DNA from: Pseudomonadota bacterium
GTDB taxonomy: Bacteria; Pseudomonadota; Alphaproteobacteria; Rhizobiales; Hyphomicrobiaceae
Length of the DNA stretch: 64,000 nucleotides
Reading direction: 5' to 3'
NCBI GenBank assembly: GCA_018242215.1
Contig: JAFECG010000022.1
Span: forward strand, 186,001 to 250,000
Shown here: positions 46,335-56,466 of the stretch, in pieces
Layout of the letters: the number at the start of each line of letters is the position of its first letter
Numbering within the stretch: the stretch's first letter is position 1
The notes under the pieces: generated by a model
Database searches by the model: none
Told to the model about the DNA's origin: nothing
Seen by the model: only the letters and a program-made list of their open reading frames with translations
Program-made: the position numbers and the translations under genes

Positions 46335-47039
46335 TCAGAGTTCGCTGTCATTGCGCAGCGACTCCCATTCCGGTTTCAAATCCGCTTTGAGCTGCCGTCG
46401 CGCCCGGCTCAGGAGCGATTCGACCGCTTCGTCGGACACACCCATGACCTGACCAATCTCGATCTGGCTCAAACCCTCGAAATGAAAGAGGGTCAACGCC
46501 AGCCGCTGCCGTTCGGGCAACCTCTGCATCGCCAGTTCGACCCGGCGCTGCGTATCTTGACTCTCAAGGCCCGCCAGCTGCTTTGCCGGCTCCGGAACCT
46601 CGGGTAATTCGTCGACAACGGTTACGCGGCCTTGGCCGCGCACCCGATCCAGGCACAAATTCGAGACGACCCGACGCAACCATGGCCGGATGCCCGCTGG
46701 ACCGATTTCGAGCGTCGCGCTCGACCGCCACAGTCGCAAAAATGCTTCCTGGGCCACGTCTTCCGCCTCCGCATCATCCCGCAGCATCCGCCGCGCCACC
46801 GAGACAATGCTCCCGAGGTGGCGCGCCATCAGCTGACGGAACGCGCGACCGTCGCCGTTTCCGACGGCGGCAACGAGCGCTGCCTCATCGGCCCGGTTTT
46901 CGGCCGTCGACGGCCGCGGAGCCGCCGGGCTGCCATCCGTCCTCGTCGCCGCCACTAGTCCCCTCGACATCTGTTCGCCTGCCTCGCGCTCCAACGCTTC
47001 GGACGCCGCCGTGCTAAGGGGCCTTTCCGTGCCGGTCAT
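46335..47039 (-). CDS. ECF-type RNA polymerase sigma factor
   Basis: A 234-residue sigma-70 family protein of the RpoE/ECF class. Region 2 reads AFRQLMARHLGSIVSVARRMLRDDAEAEDVAQEAFLRLWR and region 4 reads LPERQRLALTLFHFEGLSQIEIGQVMGVSDEAVESLLSRARRQLK. An N-terminal extension of about 45 residues precedes region 2. The ATG at 47039 is chosen; a GTG at 47063 is possible. It leads an operon with a putative anti-sigma protein and a Spy-like protein, so it probably answers envelope or metal stress. Confidence 0.9.
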   Translation of the reverse strand: MTGTERPLSTAASEALEREAGEQMSRGLVAATRTDGSPAAPRPSTAENRADEAALVAAVGNGDGRAFRQLMARHLGSIVSVARRMLRDDAEAEDVAQEAFLRLWRSSATLEIGPAGIRPWLRRVVSNLCLDRVRGQGRVTVVDELPEVPEPAKQLAGLESQDTQRRVELAMQRLPERQRLALTLFHFEGLSQIEIGQVMGVSDEAVESLLSRARRQLKADLKPEWESLRNDSEL

Positions 47040-47097
47040 CGCAAGAACGTCGTAGCTTGCCACAATCCGTCGCTGGTGTGCAAAGACCCTCAGACAA

Positions 47098-50064
47098 TCA
47101 GCCGGTTAACGGGACGATCAGACGGTTAAAGGCTTCGAGGACGTCGGCAAGCGCCTGTTTCAGCTTTGTTTCTAAGTCTTTAAAGGAGTTTGCATCAGCG
47201 GACCGGACGAGCAGAGATTTGAGGCCTTCCGGCGCCGATTTGGGCTCGAATGAGCCTTCTATCGTCAGGCGGAGGATCTGCGTCAGATTATGCAGAAGAT
47301 GGCCTGCCTCCCAAAGACGCCGATAATCGTCGTGATGAAGAACGCCCTCCGATGCGGCGGCCGCCAGAACGGCAACGGTCGTCTGATTAAGGATTGCAGG
47401 GTGATCGGCGGCGTGGACGAGTTCGATGAACTGGACGATGAACTCCAAGTCGACGAGTCCGCCCCGAACCTGCTTCAAGTCCCAAATGTCAGTTGTCGCT
47501 TTCTCACATTCGATGCGACGACGCATGTCGAGAACATCCGCCGCGACCTTGACGCGGTCGCGCCTCGTCCTCAGCACTTTGTGAATTTCTGCCTCGACCC
47601 GGCCGGAAAGGATACGATCCCCGGCGATGACACGTGCCCGGGTCAGCGCCATATGCTCCCACGTCCAAGCTTCGTTTGCCTGATAGTTGCTGAAGCTTGA
47701 GAGACGTGTCGCGACCGGTCCCTTCTGCCCTGACGGACGAAGGCGCATATCTACATCATAGAGAGCCCCCTCTGCCGTTCGTGCCGAGATCGCAGTTATG
47801 AGGCGCTGTGTCAGGCGCGTGTAGTAGTGTTGAGGCGACAGCGGCTTAGCGCCATCCGACTCTTCGGCATCCGGATCGAAATCATAAATCAGGATGAGAT
47901 CGACATCGGAGGCGGCCGTCATCTCGCGTCCGCCGAGTTTGCCCATCGCGAGGACGACCGCGGCGCCACCTGCGACGCGGCCGTGGTCTTCCTCCATATC
48001 GCGCATCACTTCGTGCAGCAGGGCCGCGATCAGGCGCTCGGCGATGGTCGCATAAGCGACGCCGGCTTCCGTTGCAGATATGCTGCCCGCCAGAATTCTG
48101 ACCCCGACCAGAAAGGTCAATTCGCTGCCGATCCTTCGCGCCGTATCGAGGATCTCCTGCATCGGATCGCCAAAGCCCGTCGCCCGGGCCGCCGCAAACG
48201 CTTTCATCACAAGGTCGTCGATCGCAGCGCCGTTGACTTCGCCGCCCATGACTTGCGGATCAAGGACAGCATCGAGCAGCCGGCGGCGGCGGGACAGGAT
48301 GTGCGCCAGGCGGGGCGCTGATCCCATGATGTCGGCAAAAAGCCGGATCAGGCCCGGCTGCGCCTTGAGCAATGAGAAGAGTTGAACGCCCGAGGGCAAC
48401 TCGGCGAGGAAACGGTCGAAGCTTGCGATGGCCCCATCCGGGTCGACGGTGTCGGCGAGCGCTTCGATCAACAGCGGCTGCACCTCTGTCAGGCGTTCAC
48501 GCGCGCGCGGTGATCTGACGACGGGGGATCGTCCATGGTGCCAGCCACGAACGATCGCCAGGACCTGTGATGGCTGGGAATATCCGAGCCGCTTCAATTC
48601 TTCGATCGTTCGCGGGTCGTCCTCGGCGCCGGCGAAGACGAGATTTGCGCCGCCTGCCGATGGTTGTGGCGCTTCCTCGAAGAGGCCGTCGTAATGCTTT
48701 TCGACCGTTTCCAACACCGGCGTCAGGTTTCGGGATAGATCGGCCACGTCGGCATATCCGGCGAAGCGGGCGAACGCCTCCAATGCTGCGGGATCAGACG
48801 GCATCTCATGGGTCTGCTCGTCGGCGACCATCTGCAGGCGATGCTCGAGACGACGCAGATAACGATAGGCACTGTCGAGATCGGCGCGCACGTCTGCCTT
48901 CACCCAGCCTCTGTGTTCCAGTGCGGCAAGGGCGTCGAGCGTTGCGCGGACGCGCAGGTCGGGCTGACGTCCGCCCGCTATCAACTGCTGTGTCTGGGCG
49001 AAGAATTCGATCTCGCGGATGCCGCCGCGGCCGAGCTTCAGATTCTGCCCTGCAACGGAAATCGGGCCGATGTCCTTGTGCGCGTGAATCTGCCGCTTCA
49101 TCGCGTGAATGTCGGCGATCGCTGCAAAGTCAAGATACTTGCGCCAGATGAATGGCGACAGCTCCGACAGGAACTCGTCCCCCGCGTCGATATCACCCGC
49201 GATCGGTCGCGCTTTGATCAGCGCCGCCCGTTCCCAGTTCTGGCCGACGGTCTCGTAGTAGCCGTGTGCCGCAGCGGTCGACAGCGCGACTTGAGTTGCT
49301 CCAGCATCGGGACGGAGGCGCAGATCTGCGCGGAAGACATAGCCATCGGGGGTTCGCTCATCGAGCAGAAGAACGAGGTCGCGCGTCAGGCGGACAAAGA
49401 ACGACTGAAGATCGCCGTCGCCGACGAGGCGAGATTTATCGCGATCGAAGAAAATGGTGAGGTCGATATCGCTCGAATAGTTGAGCTCGAATGCTCCATG
49501 CTTACCCATGGCAAGCACGAAGTATCCCGAGTGAAGTTCCGGCCGCTCGTCATCAAGAGGCTGCCACTGGCCCCGAGCCGATGCCATGCGAAACAGAAAC
49601 CGCACCGCCGTCGCGACAGCAGTATCGGCACATTCCGATAGTGTGCGCGTCACGGTCATGACCGGCCAGACGCCTCCAAGGTCAGCCAGTGCCGTCAACA
49701 GCGCAACTTCCGACTTGTAGATGCGCAGCGCGCGTTTGGCGTTCGCTAGATCCGCCGCCTGGCGCATCGCGGCTGTCAAATCGTCGGTGGCTGCCGAAAA
49801 GAGGGCCTCGGGCGGCTCACCGAGAATGCGGGCGAGGCGCGCGTGATCGCGGTTTGCGAGAGTCGTGAGGTAGGGCGAGCCTTCGAAAACGCCCTTGAGC
49901 AGATTTTCGACTTTCGTGTCGCCCAGAAGACCGAAGAGGGCGGGACAGCCCAACTTTGCTTCGGAGCTCAGGGCGTCGAAATGGGCGGCGCCGCGGCCGG
50001 AGACCGCTGAGCGGGGCCATTCAGTAATCCGGGCGGCAAGGCTTTGAGCGATGGGCTGATCCAT
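47098..50064 (-). CDS. glnE: Bifunctional glutamine synthetase adenylyltransferase/adenylyl-removing enzyme
   Basis: A 988-residue enzyme that adenylylates and deadenylylates glutamine synthetase in response to PII and glutamine. The N-terminal deadenylylase domain has the nucleotidyltransferase motif YSSDIDLTIFFD, and the C-terminal adenylylase domain has ASDVDLILIYDFD. The linker and both PII-associated helical domains are complete. The ATG at 50064 is preferred; a GTG at 50100 would overlap the kinase gene. It lies 4 bases after the sensor kinase stop, so it may be co-transcribed with the two-component genes, as in several rhizobial genomes. Confidence 0.95.
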   Translation of the reverse strand: MDQPIAQSLAARITEWPRSAVSGRGAAHFDALSSEAKLGCPALFGLLGDTKVENLLKGVFEGSPYLTTLANRDHARLARILGEPPEALFSAATDDLTAAMRQAADLANAKRALRIYKSEVALLTALADLGGVWPVMTVTRTLSECADTAVATAVRFLFRMASARGQWQPLDDERPELHSGYFVLAMGKHGAFELNYSSDIDLTIFFDRDKSRLVGDGDLQSFFVRLTRDLVLLLDERTPDGYVFRADLRLRPDAGATQVALSTAAAHGYYETVGQNWERAALIKARPIAGDIDAGDEFLSELSPFIWRKYLDFAAIADIHAMKRQIHAHKDIGPISVAGQNLKLGRGGIREIEFFAQTQQLIAGGRQPDLRVRATLDALAALEHRGWVKADVRADLDSAYRYLRRLEHRLQMVADEQTHEMPSDPAALEAFARFAGYADVADLSRNLTPVLETVEKHYDGLFEEAPQPSAGGANLVFAGAEDDPRTIEELKRLGYSQPSQVLAIVRGWHHGRSPVVRSPRARERLTEVQPLLIEALADTVDPDGAIASFDRFLAELPSGVQLFSLLKAQPGLIRLFADIMGSAPRLAHILSRRRRLLDAVLDPQVMGGEVNGAAIDDLVMKAFAAARATGFGDPMQEILDTARRIGSELTFLVGVRILAGSISATEAGVAYATIAERLIAALLHEVMRDMEEDHGRVAGGAAVVLAMGKLGGREMTAASDVDLILIYDFDPDAEESDGAKPLSPQHYYTRLTQRLITAISARTAEGALYDVDMRLRPSGQKGPVATRLSSFSNYQANEAWTWEHMALTRARVIAGDRILSGRVEAEIHKVLRTRRDRVKVAADVLDMRRRIECEKATTDIWDLKQVRGGLVDLEFIVQFIELVHAADHPAILNQTTVAVLAAAASEGVLHHDDYRRLWEAGHLLHNLTQILRLTIEGSFEPKSAPEGLKSLLVRSADANSFKDLETKLKQALADVLEAFNRLIVPLTG

Positions 50065-50068
50065 GCCC

Positions 50069-51514
50069 TCATTGTGCCGCAAGTCCGGGCACGGCGTCAC
50101 CCATCTGTTCGGGCGCCGCGATCAGGCATCGGCTTGAGAGCAGCAGGATGACCTTGAGTCCCGGCTGGTTGTCCTCCAGCAGGACCTCGCCGTGGTGCAG
50201 GCGTGCAACGGCTGCGACGAGGCTCAGGCCCAATCCTGTGCCCGGCATCGTCCGGCTGGCTTCGAGGCGCACGAAACGTTTCAGCACGCGCTCGCGGTCC
50301 GCTTTTTCGATACCCGGACCATGGTCCCCGACCGAGATCGCGGGCCGGCCGGCGATGCGGTAAGCGCGCACGGTGATCGCGCTCCCTGGTTCGCCGCCGC
50401 GAGAATATTTGATGGCGTTGTCGATGAGGTTCGCGATCGCCTGGCCGATCAATTGCCGGTTGCCGCGAATGAAGACTCCCTGCTCGACGTCGATCGTCAG
50501 CGCGAAACCCGCCTCCTCAGCGGCCGGCGAATAGAGTTCGCTGACGTCGGCGACGAAGCGGCCGAGATCGAACGTCTCGGTGCTGTCTTCCAACGGTCCG
50601 GCTTCGAGGCGGGCGATGAGCAGCAAAGCGTTGAACGTCTTGATCAACTCGTCGGCTTTCTCGATCGTCCGTTCGAGACCTTCGCGATAGGCTTCCTCGC
50701 CGCGCGGGTCGCGAAGCGCCGCCTCCGCCGCGTTGCGCAAACGATTGAGCGGCGTCTTCAGGTCGTGGGCTATATTATCGGACACTTCGCGGAGGCCGTT
50801 CATCAGGCCTTCGATGCGTTCGAGCATTTCGTTGAGGTTGTTTGCGAGCGCATCGAGTTCGCCGCCTCGGCCCGTCGTGGGAATGCGCCGCGAGAGATCG
50901 CCATCCATGATCTGCCGGCTTGCTGCGGTGATCTGATCCATCCGGTTGACGATCAGGCGGCTGACGGCAAGCCCGCCCAAAAGACCAATCACCGAAAGGA
51001 TCCCGAAGCCGAGAAGAAAGACAAACCTGATCGTGTTGGCAAAGACACGCTGGTCTTCTACGTCGCGGCCGATGATGAGGCGCAGTCCCGTTCCGAGATC
51101 AACGGGAATGGCGACGGCGAGATGGGAGGGCCCGTCGCCGTTCAGTGGCTGATAGCTGAAGACCCCGCCCCTGCCCTGCGCTTCGAGCTCCGGCGGAATG
51201 CGATTGAGATTGCCGGCGATCTTCGCGCCGGAGTCGTCCGCCAGATAATAAAGGCCCGTTCCTTGGGGGCGGGACAAGGCCGTGACCGTCTCAACCAGCT
51301 TCACCTGCCCGCCGACTTTCATCTCGGACGAGAGAATGCGCGCTTCGGCGGTGAGCGTCGCAAGAACCTGATCGGTGAAAAGCTTATTCGTCTGCCAGAA
51401 GAGAAAGCCGACAACGATTGCCGCGGCGAAAAGGAAGAACGCCACGGCAAGCGCACTCAATCCGAAGGCTGTGGTCGATGCCGCTTTTGCGACGCGATCA
51501 AGCAGGGCCGTCAC
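50069..51514 (-). CDS. Sensor histidine kinase with periplasmic loop and HAMP domain
   Basis: A 481-residue kinase. Two membrane helices (about 12–35 and 155–180) flank a periplasmic sensor of about 120 residues. A HAMP domain follows, then the H-box DNIAHDLKTPLNRLRNAAE, an N-box (IANLIDNAIKYS), G1 DHGPGI and G2 GTGLGLSLV. It begins at a GTG at 51514, overlapping the end of the response regulator gene by 17 bases. Longer starts up to 51598 would overlap the regulator further and are disfavoured. With the regulator it forms a two-component system next to degP, so envelope stress is a possible signal. Confidence 0.92.
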   Translation of the reverse strand: MTALLDRVAKAASTTAFGLSALAVAFFLFAAAIVVGFLFWQTNKLFTDQVLATLTAEARILSSEMKVGGQVKLVETVTALSRPQGTGLYYLADDSGAKIAGNLNRIPPELEAQGRGGVFSYQPLNGDGPSHLAVAIPVDLGTGLRLIIGRDVEDQRVFANTIRFVFLLGFGILSVIGLLGGLAVSRLIVNRMDQITAASRQIMDGDLSRRIPTTGRGGELDALANNLNEMLERIEGLMNGLREVSDNIAHDLKTPLNRLRNAAEAALRDPRGEEAYREGLERTIEKADELIKTFNALLLIARLEAGPLEDSTETFDLGRFVADVSELYSPAAEEAGFALTIDVEQGVFIRGNRQLIGQAIANLIDNAIKYSRGGEPGSAITVRAYRIAGRPAISVGDHGPGIEKADRERVLKRFVRLEASRTMPGTGLGLSLVAAVARLHHGEVLLEDNQPGLKVILLLSSRCLIAAPEQMGDAVPGLAAQ

Positions 51515-52178
51515 GGATTGTATATCCTGCTCCCCTGACCGTATGCAGCAGCGGCTTATCGAAATTCTTGTCGATCTTCGCCCGGAGACGCGAGACATGG
51601 ACGTCGATGACGTTCGTCTGCGGATCGAAGTGATAATCCCAGACGTGCTCGAGCAGCATCGTCCGCGTGACGACCTGGCCGGCGTGTTGCATCAGATACT
51701 CGAGCAGCCGGTACTCGCGCGGCTGAAGAAGAATGTGCTCGCCGCCACGGGTCACGCGATGCGAAAGCCGGTCGAGGACGAGATCGCCCACGGAATAGCG
51801 CGTTTGCTGCTCTTCGGGTGCGGTCCGGCGCCCCAGCGCTTCGACGCGGGCAAGAAGTTCGGAATAGGCATAGGGTTTCGTCAGATAATCGTCGCCGCCG
51901 GCGCGGAGGCCCTTGACCCGATCATCGACTTCGCCGAGCGCCGACAGAATGAGAACCGGCGTGCGGTTTCCTTCGGACTTCAACGACTTGATGAGAGAGA
52001 GGCCGTCGAGACGAGGCAGCATGCGATCGACGATCAAAACATCGTACGCGCCATCGAGCGCCAGCGACAGGCCTGCCTCGCCATCGTGGGCAAGATCTGC
52101 CGTATGGCCGTTCTCTTTCAACGATTTCTGCAGGAACAGCGCGGTTTCCTTATCGTCTTCAATCACGAGCACGCGCAT
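51498..52178 (-). CDS. OmpR-family response regulator
   Basis: A 226-residue regulator with an N-terminal receiver domain (VIEDDKE acidic pocket, phospho-Asp in IVDRMLP, KPYAYSELLAR Lys) and a C-terminal winged-helix OmpR/PhoB domain ending in TVRGAGYTIRDG. The ATG at 52178 starts with MRVLVIEDD. It overlaps its partner kinase gene and lies 119 bases downstream of degP on the same strand. Confidence 0.94.
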   Translation of the reverse strand: MRVLVIEDDKETALFLQKSLKENGHTADLAHDGEAGLSLALDGAYDVLIVDRMLPRLDGLSLIKSLKSEGNRTPVLILSALGEVDDRVKGLRAGGDDYLTKPYAYSELLARVEALGRRTAPEEQQTRYSVGDLVLDRLSHRVTRGGEHILLQPREYRLLEYLMQHAGQVVTRTMLLEHVWDYHFDPQTNVIDVHVSRLRAKIDKNFDKPLLHTVRGAGYTIRDGPA

Positions 52179-52297
52179 GGTGTGTGTCCGACCTTCGTCC
52201 TCTCTCCGCTCACTGTTTAACTGGCCATCCCCCAAACGTCGAGGCAGCCCCGCCGTTGAACTGACGGAGCTGCCCGAATTAGCCATGCGCGTTAACC

Positions 52298-53872
52298 TCA
52301 ACCTTTTTTGGTGAGCTGGACGGCGACGAACCGCTTCTGGTCCGCCGATTTGACGTGCAGCAGAACCGCAGTGCGCTTCAGGTCCTGCGCCTTCTTGATG
52401 CCCGAGATGACATCGTCAGGTGACGAGACGATCTGGCCCGAGACCTCAAGAATGACGTCGCCGGGCTTCAAACCCTTTTCGGCGGCATCCGACGTAGGAT
52501 CGACCTCGGCGATGGCGACGCCCTCGGCGTCCTTGCCGGTGCGCGCCGGCATCAGCGTGATGCCGAGCTGGCTCAGATCAACGGACTTGCTGTCATCGTC
52601 ATTGTTGTCGCCGTTGTTATCCTGGTCGTTATTGTCGCCGTTCATCGCCGCTTCGGCGTTCTTGGGGAAGAGCCCAAGCTTCACCTTGATCGACTGTTCG
52701 GCGTTGTTGCGCCAGACCTTGACGTCGACGTTCGAGTTCGGCGCAAGCTCGGCGATCTTGCGCGCGAGATCGCGGCTGTCGGCGATCTTCTCGCCGTTGA
52801 CCTGGACAATAGCGTCCTGAGTTTTGATGCCGGACTTCGCAGCCGGACCATTCGGCGTCACTTCGCTGACCAGCGCACCGTGAGCTTCGGAAAGTCCGAT
52901 GCTGGCGGCCGTGTCTTCGTCGACGTTCTGGATCTTCACGCCGAGCCAGCCCCGGCTGACGCTGCCGTCGGCCTTCAATTGCTGAACAACTTCCTTGACG
53001 GTCTTCGCGGGCACGGCGAACGCGATGCCGACGTTTCCGCCGGATGGAGAGAAGATCGCCGTGTTGACGCCGATCACGTCGCCGTCGATGTTAACGGTCG
53101 GTCCGCCCGAGTTGCCGCGGTTCACGGCTGCATCGATCTGCAGGTAATCGTAAGGGCCTGAGCCGATGTCGCGGGCGAGCGCGGAAACGATGCCGGCCGT
53201 CACGGTGCCGCCGAGGCCGAACGGATTGCCGACGGCAAGCGCCCAATCGCCAACGCGCGGTGCCTTGTCCGACAGCTTGACCGTCGGGAACGTCTTTTTG
53301 CTCTCGATCTTGATCAGCGCGATGTCGGTGCGGGGATCCGTGCCGACGAGCTTCGCGTCATACTTCGTCTCGTCGTTGTCGAAGCTCACCTGAATCTTGG
53401 TGGCGCCGTCGATGACATGGTTGTTGGTCACGACGTAACCGTCGGGCGTGATCACAAATCCCGAACCCTGCCCCTGTACGATCTTCGGGCGCTCTTCCTG
53501 ACCAAACTCCTTCGGAAGATTCTTGAAGAAGTCGTGCAACGGATGATCCGGCGGCAGATCAGGAAGTGTGAAGTTCTTTTCGCCCTTCTTGCCCTTTTCG
53601 TTGAGCGCGAGTTTTGAGGCCCCGCCGTCATTGATGACGGACACGGAAACGACCGCCGGCTTCACTTTGTCGACGATGTCGGCAAAGGACAGCGGTGCGC
53701 GGCCGAAGGGTGTTTGAATCGTCTGGGCACCGGACTCGGCACGTACCGGATGCGCAGGCACGGCAAGCCCAAATCCCACTGCAGCAATAGCTGCCATTGC
53801 GATCGGTGCGGGTGCGAACTTAGACGTGAATTTCGAAGATAAAGTAGTCGACAGGCGGTGCGGAATTCGCAT
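52298..53872 (-). CDS. degP: Periplasmic serine endoprotease DegP/HtrA
   Basis: A 524-residue Do-family protease and chaperone. A Sec signal peptide ends near HPVRA-E (about residue 45). The trypsin-like domain has His (VTNNHVID, about 152), Asp (TDIALIKI, about 183) and Ser (RGNSGGP, about 254), followed by two PDZ domains. The linker between the PDZ domains contains an unusual Asn/Asp-rich run (about residues 410–430, DNA 52590–52645). It is likely controlled with the neighbouring two-component genes. The 127-base gap to ccmH shows no strong hairpin. Confidence 0.94.
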   Translation of the reverse strand: MRIPHRLSTTLSSKFTSKFAPAPIAMAAIAAVGFGLAVPAHPVRAESGAQTIQTPFGRAPLSFADIVDKVKPAVVSVSVINDGGASKLALNEKGKKGEKNFTLPDLPPDHPLHDFFKNLPKEFGQEERPKIVQGQGSGFVITPDGYVVTNNHVIDGATKIQVSFDNDETKYDAKLVGTDPRTDIALIKIESKKTFPTVKLSDKAPRVGDWALAVGNPFGLGGTVTAGIVSALARDIGSGPYDYLQIDAAVNRGNSGGPTVNIDGDVIGVNTAIFSPSGGNVGIAFAVPAKTVKEVVQQLKADGSVSRGWLGVKIQNVDEDTAASIGLSEAHGALVSEVTPNGPAAKSGIKTQDAIVQVNGEKIADSRDLARKIAELAPNSNVDVKVWRNNAEQSIKVKLGLFPKNAEAAMNGDNNDQDNNGDNNDDDSKSVDLSQLGITLMPARTGKDAEGVAIAEVDPTSDAAEKGLKPGDVILEVSGQIVSSPDDVISGIKKAQDLKRTAVLLHVKSADQKRFVAVQLTKKG

Positions 53873-53999
53873 CCCAGGGTCTCCAGCTGAAAGCAGGCTT
53901 CGCGAGCCTTACTACGAGGCCTACCGGAGGTGGGGTTACGACAGCATGTCAGGGACGTTAACTGTTTGTAATCTGATGCCCCACGAGGTTCCGCGGGAG

Positions 54000-54479
54000 C
54001 TATCGGTCTTTGGCCGCAAGGATCTCGTTCAGCTCGGCTTTTTCCCTGTCCGTCAGCGGCTCGCTGGCCGACGGCCCGGCCGGTTTCGCAGCTCGGACGA
54101 TCAGGCCAAGGCCCGCCAGCAGCACGAGCACCGGCGTCAGCCAAAGCAGAAGCGTCGACACTTCGAAGCGGGGCTTCAACAGGACGAATTCACCATAGCG
54201 GGCGACGATGTAGTCGAGAACCTGCTGATCGGTGTCGTGGGCTTTGAGGCGCTCGCGAACGAGGCGCCGGAGATCGCCTGCCAAGGGCGCGTCGCTGTCG
54301 TCGATGGACTGGTTCTGACAGACAAGGCAGCGCAATTCGGCGGAGATCGTGCGCGCCCGCTTCTCGAGGGCTGGATCGGCCAGCATCTCGCCCGGCTGAA
54401 CAGCAAGGGCCGGGGCGACGCCGACGAGCGCCCAAAACGCCAATGCCAATGCTGCCAATAACCGACGCAAGGATCTCAC
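54000..54479 (-). CDS. ccmH: Cytochrome c maturation protein CcmH (CycL)
   Basis: A 159-residue thiol-disulfide protein of the haem-ligation complex that reduces the apocytochrome CxxCH Cys pair. A signal peptide is followed by the CcmH redox motif [16 protein letters not shown], a membrane helix ([19 protein letters not shown]) and a cytoplasmic tail. The start is a GTG that overlaps the ccmF stop by 4 bases (GTGA). It ends the ccmI-E-F-H operon. Confidence 0.94.
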   Translation of the reverse strand: MRSLRRLLAALALAFWALVGVAPALAVQPGEMLADPALEKRARTISAELRCLVCQNQSIDDSDAPLAGDLRRLVRERLKAHDTDQQVLDYIVARYGEFVLLKPRFEVSTLLLWLTPVLVLLAGLGLIVRAAKPAGPSASEPLTDREKAELNEILAAKDR

Positions 54480-56455
54480 TCCGCGGGAACCGGCATGGCG
54501 GCACGCGTTCGCGCCGGAGCACCGACGCGCAGACGCCGATCCGACAGTGAGATGCCACCACCGAAGAACATAAAGAGTGCGCCGAGCCAAATGAAGCGAA
54601 CGAGCGGATTGAAGTAGGCCCGGACGGCATAACCGCCACCGGGCTGCGCGTCGCCGATAACGACATAAAGATCGCCGCGCCAAGCCGCATGAATGCCCGC
54701 TTCGGTGGTCGGTTGCGGCGGAGCATCGTAGAGGCGCTTCGCCGGCTGCAGCGTCGCGACCGTCTCACCGTCGCGCTTGACGTTGAAGTCGGCGATATCC
54801 TCGGTGTAGTTCGGCCCGCGGCCGCGCTCGACCTTCGTGAAGGTGACCTGGTAGCCGTCAACCATCACCCTGTCGCCAGGCTTCATGGCCAGGATGTGCT
54901 CTTCGCGGTAGGCGCTCGTCGCCACGATGCCGACCATCAGCATGCCGACACCGAAATGCGCGAAGAGCGTGCCATAGGCCGAACGAGGCAGGTTCGTTGC
55001 GCGGCGCACGATTTCGTCGCGTCCGGCAGAGCCGAGCTTCACCCGGTTCGCCCATTCGATGATTGCGCCTGCCATGACATAGACGCCGAGCGCGATCCCA
55101 AACGGCGCGAGCCACGGTCCGCGATGCTCGACGGCGTACACGGTCACCACGGTAACGAGGGCGGCGAGAAACGCGAATGCGAGGCGCTGCATCGCGCCAA
55201 GGAGATCGCCGCGCTTCCAAGCCAGCAGCGGTCCGAACGGCAGCGCGATCAGCAGCGGGATCATCAACGGGCCGAAGGTCATGTTGAAGAACGGCGGTCC
55301 GACCGAGATCTTCTCGCCGGTCAAGCCTTCGAGCGCCATCGGATAGAGCGTGCCGACGAGCACCGTCGCGGCGGCCGTCACCAGCAGCAGGTTATTGAGG
55401 ACGAGTGAGCCTTCGCGGCTGATCGGCTGAAAGAGGCCACCAGGCTGAATGTCCTTCGCACGCAACGCAAAGAGCGCGAGGCCGCCGCCCGTGAAGAAGA
55501 CGAGAATGGCGAGGATGAACACACCGCGAGCCGGATCGACGGCGAACGAATGCACCGATGTGAGCACGCCGGATCGCACGATGAACGTTCCCATCAGAGA
55601 CAGCGAGAACGTCAGGATCGCGAGCAGCACGGTCCAGATCTTCAGCGCTTCGCGTTTTTCCATCACGAGCGCGGAATGGAGAAGCGCGGTGCCGGCCAGC
55701 CACGGCATGAACGAGGCGTTCTCGACGGGATCCCAGAACCACCAGCCGCCCCAACCGAGTTCATAATAGGCCCACCACGAACCCATCGAGATGCCGATCG
55801 TCAGGAACATCCAGGCGGCGAGCGTCCACGGGCGCACCCAGCGCGCCCAGGCGGCGTCGATGCGGCCTTCGATCAACGCAGCGATGGCGAACGAAAACGC
55901 AATCGAGAAGCCGACGTAGCCCGTGTAAAGGAACGGCGGATGGAAGGCGAGCGCGGGGTCTTGCAGGATGGGGTTCAGGCCATTGCCGTCGGGAGGCGCC
56001 GGATCGAGGCGAACGAAGGGATTCGACGTCAGCAGCGAGAACAGCAGGAACGCGACGGCGATCGAGGCCTGAACCGAAAGAACGCGGGCTTTCAAGGTCG
56101 GCGGCAGATTGTTGCCGAATAGGGCGACGGCGGCTCCGAAGAGCGCGAGGATCAGCACCCAGAGCAGCATCGATCCTTCATGATTGCCCCAGACGCCAGC
56201 CATCTTATAAATCAGCGGCTTCGTCGAATGCGAATTCTCGGCGACGTTCAGCACGGAAAAGTCTGATGTCACGTAGGCGTGCATCAGCGCGAAGAACGCG
56301 ATTGCAATCAGCAAGAGCTGCGAGATGGCAGCCGGTTCCGCGACGCGCATCATGCGCTCGTCGCGGACATGGGCGCCGAAGGCCGGCACGACGACCTGAA
56401 CAACGGCGACGAGCAGCGCGAGGATGAGAGCGAAATGTCCGAGTTCGACGATCAC
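54476..56455 (-). CDS. ccmF: Cytochrome c haem lyase subunit CcmF (CycK)
   Basis: A 659-residue polytopic membrane protein, core of the haem lyase. It has about fifteen hydrophobic segments, the WWD haem-binding motif (in [19 protein letters not shown]) and conserved HH-type periplasmic His residues. It joins ccmE upstream (11-base gap) and ccmH downstream (4-base overlap). Confidence 0.95.
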   Translation of the reverse strand: MIVELGHFALILALLVAVVQVVVPAFGAHVRDERMMRVAEPAAISQLLLIAIAFFALMHAYVTSDFSVLNVAENSHSTKPLIYKMAGVWGNHEGSMLLWVLILALFGAAVALFGNNLPPTLKARVLSVQASIAVAFLLFSLLTSNPFVRLDPAPPDGNGLNPILQDPALAFHPPFLYTGYVGFSIAFSFAIAALIEGRIDAAWARWVRPWTLAAWMFLTIGISMGSWWAYYELGWGGWWFWDPVENASFMPWLAGTALLHSALVMEKREALKIWTVLLAILTFSLSLMGTFIVRSGVLTSVHSFAVDPARGVFILAILVFFTGGGLALFALRAKDIQPGGLFQPISREGSLVLNNLLLVTAAATVLVGTLYPMALEGLTGEKISVGPPFFNMTFGPLMIPLLIALPFGPLLAWKRGDLLGAMQRLAFAFLAALVTVVTVYAVEHRGPWLAPFGIALGVYVMAGAIIEWANRVKLGSAGRDEIVRRATNLPRSAYGTLFAHFGVGMLMVGIVATSAYREEHILAMKPGDRVMVDGYQVTFTKVERGRGPNYTEDIADFNVKRDGETVATLQPAKRLYDAPPQPTTEAGIHAAWRGDLYVVIGDAQPGGGYAVRAYFNPLVRFIWLGALFMFFGGGISLSDRRLRVGAPARTRAAMPVPAE

Positions 56456-56466
56456 GGCTTATCCTT

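Noticed and set aside
50192-51538. A 448-codon plus-strand frame opposite the sensor kinase
   Set aside because: It is a GC-rich antisense shadow of a gene with intact kinase motifs; its composition is not protein-like.
53873-53999. An ECF (GGAAC…CGTT) promoter upstream of degP
   Set aside because: A GGAAC is present, but no matching -10 box occurs at the required spacing.
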